A DNA stretch of 5,582 bases, taken from the NCBI GenBank assembly GCA_964358175.1, contig CAYHOI010000112.1, positions 1-5,582 on the forward strand. Direction: 5' to 3'. The position numbers and the translations under genes are program-made. This DNA comes from CAYHOI01 sp964358175 (GTDB lineage Bacteria > Margulisbacteria > Riflemargulisbacteria > GWF2-35-9). A model generated the notes under the pieces. That model had not been told where the DNA came from. It searched no databases and worked only from the letters and a program-made list of their open reading frames with translations. The stretch's first letter is position 1; the number at the start of each line of letters is the position of its first letter. Shown in pieces: positions 1 through 5,507 of the stretch.

Positions 1-1067
1 TTCATAAATGTCCGAATATGTTTACCGTCACTGATGTCGGGAGACGATGACCATTTCACCTCTATCGGGATCAACGTATCCCTGCCGATCACGACAACAT
101 AATCGACTTCCGGCCCATCATGATCACGCCAAAAGTGAACCTTGGCTCTGGGCTGACACCAACGGCTTTGACGGATAAGCTCCAACCCAACAAACTGTTC
201 AAACAAATGCCCCATTGTCTCCGAAGACAGTTTAGCACCCTCTTTGACGCACGCTCGACGAACTCCCAAATCAAACATCAGATATTTAGATGCTTTTACC
301 AGCCTTTTTCTGGAATGAGAAACGCTATAGGGTTCAACCCTTTCAACAATCATACAATCCACCAGTATTTGAAAGTACTCCGCTATCGTGTTGGAGGATA
401 CGCCAATATCTTGCGAGATTTTGCTCATATTGATAATACGCCCGGACTCCAATCCAGCAAGCTCAAGAAATCTGGAAAAATTTCCCACATTTCGCACCAA
501 GGCCTCGGCTCGTATCTCCTCAGTCAGATAAGTTGCGACATAAGACGCCAAATCATCCTCCTGATTCCGATGATTAGTTTGCAAATAAATTCCCGGCAAG
601 GTGCCATATAGCAAGATATCATTCAAGTCCAGAGGCTTGTCACCTAACTCAACAATACTAAGAGGATCCAGTTCAATAACATTGAGTCTGCCCGGCAACA
701 AATTGACTGATGACCCTCGTTTAAGCTTGCGCACCGACGATCCCGTTAAAATAAAGACAGCCTTCCTTTGATCAATCAAATATTGAATCAAATCCATCAT
801 GCTTGGTATTTTTTGAACTTCATCAATAATCACCAGCGGCATTTGCTTCCTTTCGGCAATAGACTCGACCTCTTTTTCCAGAAGAGACGGGGTATGTTCA
901 TAGCGAAGTCTTGTTTCAGGTCTGAGCAAGGAAATATAATGGTCGGGGCTTAGCTGATTGACAAGGGTTGTCTTCCCTGTCTGCCTCGGACCGATCAGCA
1001 AGACGCTTCGTTGTCGCTCAAGACTTTCCTTAACTTTTCCTTCAACTTTCCGAAATATATAACTCAT
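1..1067 (-). CDS. AAA+ ATPase with C-terminal DUF4143 region, 3' end beyond the window
   Basis: The reading frame is open without a stop from the ATG at 1067 to the left edge (355 complete codons), so the gene is cut by the window and not broken. It begins with a short helical stretch and a Walker A motif GPRQTGKTT (residues 26-34). Walker B LVIIDEVQ lies at about 78-85, a sensor-like strand FILTGSS at 105-111, and the family's LPGR turn at 124-127. A winged-helix-like segment follows (about 213-236, ISQDIGVSSNTIAEYF). The C-terminal DUF4143 part has FWRDHDGPEVDYVV (312-325) and IPIEVK (333-338), the D...ExK arrangement resembling a PD-(D/E)XK nuclease fold. Family members (COG1373 type) are usually a little under or around 400 residues, so perhaps 20-50 residues are missing. 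Their role is poorly known; ATP binding is secure, nuclease activity is not. The start has no good ribosome binding site but lies 23 bp after the upstream stop, suggesting read-through from that gene. These ATPases also occur as lone accessory genes, so a functional link to the neighbours is unproven. Confidence 0.93.
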   Translation of the reverse strand, partial: MSYIFRKVEGKVKESLERQRSVLLIGPRQTGKTTLVNQLSPDHYISLLRPETRLRYEHTPSLLEKEVESIAERKQMPLVIIDEVQKIPSMMDLIQYLIDQRKAVFILTGSSVRKLKRGSSVNLLPGRLNVIELDPLSIVELGDKPLDLNDILLYGTLPGIYLQTNHRNQEDDLASYVATYLTEEIRAEALVRNVGNFSRFLELAGLESGRIINMSKISQDIGVSSNTIAEYFQILVDCMIVERVEPYSVSHSRKRLVKASKYLMFDLGVRRACVKEGAKLSSETMGHLFEQFVGLELIRQSRWCQPRAKVHFWRDHDGPEVDYVVVIGRDTLIPIEVKWSSSPDISDGKHIRTFM

Positions 1068-1071
1068 GGTT

Positions 1072-1091
1072 AAAATATTAGCCGATATTTT
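1072..1091. other. Short AT-rich dyad between two genes
   Basis: The gap between the stop of the 525-residue gene and the ATPase start contains a 7-bp AT-only inverted repeat (arms 1072-1078 and 1085-1091) around a 6-base loop. It is too weak and lacks the GC stem of an intrinsic terminator, so it does not argue against co-transcription of the flanking genes. Confidence 0.3.
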
Positions 1092-2668
1092 TAAGTTTTA
1101 CCAGAGTTCCTACGCTGAGAACGAAACACTTCAAAGAGGGGTTCGTTCTGGAATTTAAACATCCCCATCGGCACGCCCTGTTTGATCGCGCGCATTAGGC
1201 TCAAGAGAAGTCGGAGTTTTTCATCTGATGGGTTTTCCAATTTTTCACGAATATCAGTCGGCAAAGGATTAAACGTTCCCGCCTCATTTAGCAAGCTAAG
1301 CAACTGATCCTCAAGGTAACTATTAAGCACCTGAACCTGTTCGAGAATTTTCTTCCAGGCGACATTCGGCTCCTCATGCAGCACACCCAGGGCTTCAAGC
1401 ATGTCTTTCGTCAAGTGACAAAGGAAGAAATTGTTCTCAAGGGCAACAATTTCTTTGTATTTCTTGACCTGAATGCCTAGACCGCTCAAATAAACCTCAG
1501 GATTATCCGTCTTCAACGCCGCCCTCGCTATTTTCATGGGTTCCTTCCAGGGGAAACGTTTTGAAACATGATTATCCCACTTGGGATTTGCGTTTTCAAT
1601 AGCGGCGGCATAATACAACACTTTCAAACGAAATAGATAATCCTTATTACTTAGAAGAGGGCTCACCTTGTCCCATGACTGGATAAAGGTGAGACCTTGC
1701 GGAGTACCAATAACACCCAAAGTGCCTCGCGTTTTCTTTAGCAAAGCCATGTCTCGATCCAATTCTATTTCTATAAAATTCTTATTTAATTTACGCTCCT
1801 CTTCCACACTTTCATTATATGAAGGCCAAAATATCTCTTTTCTTTCATCAGAAGACAATGAGGAATGATCTATCGGATGATTATGAAACTGGGATTCCAG
1901 CGAATAGTTCGCAAACAATTCCATGCATGTCTGAATCGCTGATGAAGCCTTTTCCTTAGCATCATTATCGCTTCCTAATTGGCAAGAAAAAATATTAAAC
2001 AGGGCACCCTTTTTGCATTGGCCCTCTTGAAGTCCCTGGTAATAGTCCTCGATAAATTTGGGAGTCAGAGATATGTTTCCTGAAAGAAACGGAATGATCA
2101 AATAGCCTTCCTTAACCAATTCCTTAGCGAATTTTTTATCAATCTTGTACGTCTCTACTGAAAACAGACCTCTCGGTTTTTTTATGCTGACCATTAGCCC
2201 GGAATCTACTTCGGGTCGTCCTGTATTATTCGGATCAAATCGGAAACAAAACTTTAGACTTTTCGAAAAATACTGATGCAAATACGTCTGGCAAGAAATC
2301 TTCTGAAGAAAGGATTCCCTTTTATCTTCCTTAATTAGGTAGAACTTCTTAAGTTTCGGATCCTGGTCCTCCTCAAAGTAATCTTTGTAATCAATACCAT
2401 AAGACTTCAATCGCTCCAGAAACGTAGAATGAAAGCGATGCCGAACTTTGTAATCGATCAGCTCTCTACTAGCTTTCAACTGTTCGGAAACACGTATCAA
2501 ATCTTTACAACTTTGACGACATAAGACCGTTCCCATCTCCTCGTACGGCCGCATGATCTTTCGTTTGCTACCATCTTGAATGGATTTCAAAAAAAACAAA
2601 AAAGGATGACTTATGATCCCCTCATAACGCTCCGAAAAAGAAATAAGTTTATAGTGTCTCATCCTCAC
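1091..2668 (-). CDS. Unrecognised 525-residue protein with JAMM/MPN-like HNHP motif
   Basis: I do not recognise this family. The first possible start is a GTG at 2668; an ATG two codons later (2662) is equally plausible. Either start overlaps the end of the preceding gene (by 20 or 14 bp), which implies translational coupling. No signal peptide or membrane segment is visible. The N-terminal 140 residues are basic and rich in Lys, Phe and Tyr. In the middle, FHNHP (residues 261-265) is followed by a Ser-rich stretch and acidic residues, then LDRDMALLKK (303-312) and GTLGVIGTPQGL (315-326). In JAMM/MPN (RadC-like) proteins an HxHP motif is followed by a conserved Asp and then a strand ending in a TP-x-G turn, so this order is suggestive. 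However, the canonical S-x-x-D spacing is not met and about 40 residues appear inserted. The C-terminal 200 residues look helical (for example 436-462 and 481-497). It may be a metalloprotein partner of the HExxH protein encoded just upstream. The coding call is firm; the fold suggestion is tentative. Confidence 0.88.
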   Translation of the reverse strand: MRMRHYKLISFSERYEGIISHPFLFFLKSIQDGSKRKIMRPYEEMGTVLCRQSCKDLIRVSEQLKASRELIDYKVRHRFHSTFLERLKSYGIDYKDYFEEDQDPKLKKFYLIKEDKRESFLQKISCQTYLHQYFSKSLKFCFRFDPNNTGRPEVDSGLMVSIKKPRGLFSVETYKIDKKFAKELVKEGYLIIPFLSGNISLTPKFIEDYYQGLQEGQCKKGALFNIFSCQLGSDNDAKEKASSAIQTCMELFANYSLESQFHNHPIDHSSLSSDERKEIFWPSYNESVEEERKLNKNFIEIELDRDMALLKKTRGTLGVIGTPQGLTFIQSWDKVSPLLSNKDYLFRLKVLYYAAAIENANPKWDNHVSKRFPWKEPMKIARAALKTDNPEVYLSGLGIQVKKYKEIVALENNFFLCHLTKDMLEALGVLHEEPNVAWKKILEQVQVLNSYLEDQLLSLLNEAGTFNPLPTDIREKLENPSDEKLRLLLSLMRAIKQGVPMGMFKFQNEPLFEVFRSQRRNSGKT

Positions 2669-4313
2669 TCATCATTATGCCCACTTTTTTCATAGAATAA
2701 ACCACATAACGACGAATATCTTTGCCAAACTTTTCCTGATTTTCTCTCGAGGCAAATCGTTGCATGACCAGCCGTTGAAGATCTTGTTCTTTCGCTGAGA
2801 CAAACGAAAACAAATTTTGCAACTGGGAAGGATCCCGATCCTCCACAAATGAAAAATATCCCATCCAAAGATTAAACTCTTTCTGGCGATCTGTAAGAGT
2901 CGAATCCTCTCCGAAATACATGTCTCTTAATACAAACGATCTGTCTCGTATATATTCGAAGTTTCTCATTTCGCCATGGTCATTAATCGTCATCGATTTA
3001 ATCTTGCGAACCATCTCTGATATCACACCACGATACCAATTGAGCAACAGCTCGAATGAAGACTTGATTGCGTTTCTAAGACCTATAAAATCGATAAGTC
3101 CCTTCTCTTGAATATAGGGGAGTAATAACGCAAACATGTGATCCGTATAGGGATACATAAACTGTGTGTCCGTATCCAGAAACCAGGCATCACTCAGATA
3201 CATATACAACATCTTGGTAGCTTTGAGGCTATCGCCACTGATACCGATTTCCGCGATATTGAGCAAGGGGCCCCGGATATCATTGACCTGGGGCATCCAC
3301 TCGGTCAGGATTTCATTCACCACAGACAAAATAGTCTCCTTCTTGGTCGCTAAGGATTCAACAATGGTCAGTTCCGTATCGCTAAGCTGCATATCCTCCA
3401 TCGCATCATGGGCAAGCTCGTGACAAACCAAATTTTCCATCATAAGACTGATAAATTCATCTTCCTTCGTCAGAAATGAATCCTCATCGGTGGCGCCAAA
3501 AGCTTTAAATACCACCTGTTTGATTCCCTCGGCAATATTCTCCTCGTCCTGTCCTCTCATCGACTCCACCATAAACAAATCCTTCTCTAATGCAGACACC
3601 CATTTGTTATAAAAGACGTACTGACAGACCTCCTGACGGATGGCTATCTGATTCTCTTCAATCAAGGCGACAATATAATGAACGGCATTCGGAGTACGCA
3701 TTTCCTCTTTAGCAAAGAAGTGAAGCTTATATTTCCCGAATGGAACAGTCTTAGCCACACCAAAAATCATGGAATGGTAGGCACCAGAGAGACCCATCAT
3801 CACGCGACGATGCGATTCAACGATTTCCAAGAGATTATTGACCTTATCCATCGAATGCTGGTCAAAGTGTTTGCCCAACAGTTCCAATTTGAGAGATTTC
3901 AGCTGCCACTTTAAATCCTCTGCCGTCAAACCAATCAGCTGATAATCCGATAGTTTCTTCGTGATGAATTCTTCAAAGCGTGAATAATCCGAAAACGCAA
4001 CTTCGTCTTTGACAGGTATCTGAAGCCACAAACGGATCGCGCTTAGCTTGACCCGATCCATACCGGCATCCGTCCATTGATTCGACTGACTCATCAAGGC
4101 ATATTGAATGACGGCATAATGATCAATGTGCGCATAAATTTTTGCTTCAATAACTTCTCGCAAGGACTCGATCACTTTGCCAGGATCCTTCACTTTTTCA
4201 ACCAAGAACTGTCGAAGTGTTTTTTCCCTATTCTGGATAATGTCGGAAAACAGCGTTTTCGAGAATTTGCTGGTCAGCTTGGCTTCATGTGTTTTGAAAT
4301 CGATGTCTGTCAT
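2649..4313 (-). CDS. 554-residue HExxH-motif protein, putative metallopeptidase-like
   Basis: The ATG at 4313 is chosen because AGGGGGG (4325-4319) lies 5 bases before it. An in-frame ATG at 4334 sits at the base of a perfect hairpin and has no free ribosome binding site. The protein appears almost entirely helical and soluble, with no signal peptide. Its key motif is CHELAHD, with HELAH at residues 298-302 (positions 3422-3408). Sixteen residues later comes E319 within VESLAT. HExxH plus a downstream Glu in an ExLA context is typical of gluzincin-type zinc peptidases, where two His and the second Glu bind zinc and the first Glu is catalytic. The 16-residue spacing is at the short end for that class. 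HExxH motifs also occur in 2-oxoglutarate-dependent peptide-modifying enzymes, which is an alternative. The C-terminal half is rich in aromatic and acidic residues with several amphipathic helices. The gene follows a small Gly/Ala-rich gene (121 bp gap) and overlaps the next gene, so a role in processing or modifying the small protein is conceivable but unproven. Confidence 0.92.
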   Translation of the reverse strand: MTDIDFKTHEAKLTSKFSKTLFSDIIQNREKTLRQFLVEKVKDPGKVIESLREVIEAKIYAHIDHYAVIQYALMSQSNQWTDAGMDRVKLSAIRLWLQIPVKDEVAFSDYSRFEEFITKKLSDYQLIGLTAEDLKWQLKSLKLELLGKHFDQHSMDKVNNLLEIVESHRRVMMGLSGAYHSMIFGVAKTVPFGKYKLHFFAKEEMRTPNAVHYIVALIEENQIAIRQEVCQYVFYNKWVSALEKDLFMVESMRGQDEENIAEGIKQVVFKAFGATDEDSFLTKEDEFISLMMENLVCHELAHDAMEDMQLSDTELTIVESLATKKETILSVVNEILTEWMPQVNDIRGPLLNIAEIGISGDSLKATKMLYMYLSDAWFLDTDTQFMYPYTDHMFALLLPYIQEKGLIDFIGLRNAIKSSFELLLNWYRGVISEMVRKIKSMTINDHGEMRNFEYIRDRSFVLRDMYFGEDSTLTDRQKEFNLWMGYFSFVEDRDPSQLQNLFSFVSAKEQDLQRLVMQRFASRENQEKFGKDIRRYVVYSMKKVGIMMSEDETL

Positions 4314-4318
4314 GATGT

Positions 4319-4325
4319 CCCCCCT
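4319..4325 (-). promoter_or_regulatory. Ribosome binding site that decides the start of the HExxH gene
   Basis: On the minus strand AGGGGGG ends 5 bases before the ATG at 4313. It lies just outside the upstream hairpin and so stays accessible when the hairpin forms. This supports the 554-residue form over the 7-residue longer one. Confidence 0.65.
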
Positions 4326-4332
4326 GTATTCC

Positions 4333-4366
4333 ATTCAGAGGAGGCTCATCCGAGCCTCCTCTGAAT
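4333..4366 (-). promoter_or_regulatory. Perfect 15-bp hairpin in the leader of the HExxH gene
   Basis: Arms 4333-4347 and 4352-4366 are exact reverse complements with a 4-base loop (GGAT on the minus strand). The minus-strand side is not followed by a T-tract, so it is not a canonical terminator for the operon. It sits 7 bases ahead of the ribosome binding site of the HExxH gene. The 5' arm contains AGAGGAGG, a good ribosome binding sequence, 5 bases before an ATG at 4349 that opens a four-codon frame (M-S-L-L, stop TGA at 4337-4335). This stop directly abuts the in-frame ATG at 4334. Folding would sequester the AGGAGG. Plausible roles are an mRNA stability or processing element that sets a higher level of the upstream small gene, partial attenuation, or a translational switch. 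The structure is certain; the role is inferred. Confidence 0.75.
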
Positions 4367-4400
4367 TTGATTCGCGTAACTAAGCTAATGACCTCCCTCG

Positions 4401-4422
4401 CCCCGGCATAGCCGGGGGTTTT
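4401..4422 (+). terminator. GC-rich hairpin with T-tract on the plus strand
   Basis: A 7-bp stem of G and C only (arms 4401-4407 and 4411-4417) with a 3-base loop is followed after one base by TTTT on the plus strand. The T-tract polarity is that of an intrinsic terminator for plus-strand transcription, yet no plus-strand gene is visible. On the minus strand the hairpin is preceded by AAAA and followed by a GA-rich stretch, so transcripts leaving the small gene would probably be slowed or stabilised but not fully terminated. It starts to form about 15 bases after the small gene's stop codon. Confidence 0.45.
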
Positions 4423-4434
4423 ACCTATGTGTAA

Positions 4435-5019
4435 TTAGAGGTCTACGCTTGCAATATCAGCCACAGCAGCATTAAGAACTTTAGAAAGCGCCTTTTTATT
4501 CTCCTCAGTCATTGACGCATCTAATTTGAGTTGCTTAAAAGCGCCTTTATTAACGGCATATTCAAGTTCTTTTTTCAAATCCGAACTTTTGAATTCTGAT
4601 CCATCACTTTTAGTACAATTAGTAAGTGCCACTTTTATGTCCCCTTGAACTAAGACAACAGTATCCTTATCTTCAATAGTCTCAGAAGTAATTACAACAA
4701 TAGGGCCTGCACCAGGTGTTGTATCCTTCGCGCCCAATACACCTACAGCAGCAACAGGAAGTTCTGAATTAAGTGCTTCATTCACCAGGCTAGGCAGATT
4801 CATTACCTTACCCGCATTCCGTCCCATGTTCACTACATTTGCAAAGACGCTTGTGTTCTTTACAAAAGTGACAGCAGCTGTTATCCCGACTGTGTTGCTA
4901 ATGTTGGCACCAATGGTCGAAAGATTGCTATTCAGAACCTGTCCGACCGTACCACCACCCACCACACCTGCTAAATTTTGTCTCATTGCTTGAAATCTAC
5001 TTGTTTGTGCTACTTGCAT
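4435..5019 (-). CDS. 194-residue Gly/Ala/Val-rich protein of unknown function, Gly-Gly-Gly near N-terminus
   Basis: I chose the ATG at 5019 because AGAAGGAG lies 8 bases upstream. The in-frame GTG at 5028 overlaps that ribosome binding site and is unlikely to be used. I do not recognise the family. The N-terminus is short and basic (TSRFQAMRQ, residues 6-14), then LAGVVGGG (16-23) and a small-residue-rich hydrophobic stretch to about residue 53 (for example ITAAVTFV). This stretch is too polar (repeated Asn, Ser, Thr) for a clear transmembrane helix but is compatible with an amphipathic or membrane-active segment. LAGVVGG loosely resembles a double-glycine leader (hydrophobic residues at -4 and -7), although the usual acidic leader residues are missing. 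Residues 85-132 look beta-rich with a PGAGP turn, and 145-194 look helical and charged. There is one Cys (135). The strong ribosome binding site, long leader and following hairpins suggest a well-expressed product. It may be exported or be the substrate of the downstream HExxH protein; a small structural protein is an alternative. Confidence 0.85.
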   Translation of the reverse strand: MQVAQTSRFQAMRQNLAGVVGGGTVGQVLNSNLSTIGANISNTVGITAAVTFVKNTSVFANVVNMGRNAGKVMNLPSLVNEALNSELPVAAVGVLGAKDTTPGAGPIVVITSETIEDKDTVVLVQGDIKVALTNCTKSDGSEFKSSDLKKELEYAVNKGAFKQLKLDASMTEENKKALSKVLNAAVADIASVDL

Positions 5020-5027
5020 TTTAATCA

Positions 5028-5035
5028 CTCCTTCT
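5028..5035 (-). promoter_or_regulatory. Strong ribosome binding site of the small gene
   Basis: AGAAGGAG on the minus strand, 8 bases before the ATG at 5019. It is the best Shine-Dalgarno match in the window and fixes the start of the 194-residue protein. Confidence 0.8.
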
Positions 5036-5154
5036 ATTTTTTAAATTTTTTACTACCTTACCACTTTACTGCACTTCTACGTCTTCTTTCAACCTCTACC
5101 GTGTTTTCTCGTTACCACGCCCCTTTCATTGTTTGATCCACCTTTATTTTCTGT

Positions 5155-5364
5155 CTTTCTTTTTTCCTACTTTATCATCGCTTATATTTAAGTTATCGGC
5201 ACAAAATTTCATTTATTTCACTTTTATTTATCGAATTATTCTGTTCCTTTTTTCCTTCCCTTTCTTTTTTCCTACTTTAGCATCGCTTATCGTTAAATTA
5301 TCGACTGGGTTTTTCGGTTGTCTCACTTTTTTGCATCTATCTTTTCTGTTTTATCATTGCATTA
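5155..5364. repeat. Two degenerate copies of a 105-bp direct repeat
   Basis: Positions 5155-5198 and 5260-5303 match at 40 of 44 bases, offset by exactly 105. The offset persists more weakly afterwards (shared CTTTT, TC and CTGTT blocks at 5221-5245 and 5326-5350), which points to an old tandem duplication of about 105 bp. A fainter relative of the core lies at 5047-5063 (14 of 17 bases against 5161-5177), and a short echo (TTTATCAT) recurs at 5350. The minus-strand core includes ATAAGCGATG and TAAAGTAGGAAAAAAG. The copies lie in the probable leader or control region of the small gene. Confidence 0.6.
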
Positions 5365-5389
5365 TGCTCACCTTACGCAGTGACTTAAA
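5361..5389 (-). promoter_or_regulatory. Candidate sigma-70-like promoter
   Basis: CATAAT (5366-5361, five of six bases of the -10 consensus) is preceded by 17 bases and then TTTAAG (5389-5384, three of six of the -35 consensus) on the minus strand. If used, it would give a leader of about 335 bases that includes both 105-bp repeats. In AT-rich DNA such matches occur by chance, so this is a weak call. Confidence 0.25.
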
Positions 5390-5414
5390 TTCCATTCAAA
5401 ATTCCGCCTCTCTC

Positions 5415-5449
5415 TGTCGCTTTGCGACATCTCTCTCCGTTTACGGAGA
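5415..5449. repeat. Pair of adjacent short hairpins, extragenic-repeat-like
   Basis: Two perfect 6-bp stems stand side by side: TGTCGC/GCGACA with loop TTT (5415-5429) and TCTCCG/CGGAGA with loop TTTA (5434-5449). Paired mini-hairpins of this style, embedded in CTCTCT-type sequence, are a common form of extragenic repeat in several bacterial groups. No open frame depends on them. Confidence 0.5.
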
Positions 5450-5483
5450 AAGAAACCCCTCCCCTACCGCCCACCCTCTCCCC

Positions 5484-5507
5484 GACTCCCCTCCCAGGAG
5501 GGGACTC
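5484..5507. repeat. C/G-rich inverted repeat with 10 of 11 paired bases
   Basis: Arms 5484-5494 and 5497-5507 (CCCCTCC paired with GGAGGGG plus outer pairs) surround a 2-base centre, with one mismatch. It is neither preceded nor followed by a T-tract. It continues the hairpin cluster begun at 5415 and may separate the small gene's promoter region from whatever lies to the right of the window. Confidence 0.45.

Noticed and set aside
89..274. A minus-strand frame that might suggest the ATPase is frameshifted
   Set aside because: It is in a different frame from the ATPase. The ATPase frame stays open to the window edge with FWRDHDGPEVDYVV in place, so there is no break.
120..611. A plus-strand open frame of 163 codons
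   Set aside because: It lies entirely antisense to the DUF4143 ATPase, whose motifs run through the same DNA on the other strand. No ribosome binding site or recognisable domain supports it.
3138..3423. Overlapping plus-strand frames opposite the HExxH gene
   Set aside because: They are antisense shadows of the 554-residue gene without ribosome binding sites or recognisable content.
4313..4334. ATG at 4334 as the start of the HExxH protein
   Set aside because: It lies at the foot of the 15-bp hairpin with no free ribosome binding site. The ATG at 4313 has AGGGGGG at the right distance.
5019..5028. GTG at 5028 as the start of the small protein
   Set aside because: The GTG overlaps the ribosome binding site AGAAGGAG, whereas the ATG at 5019 is spaced ideally from it.
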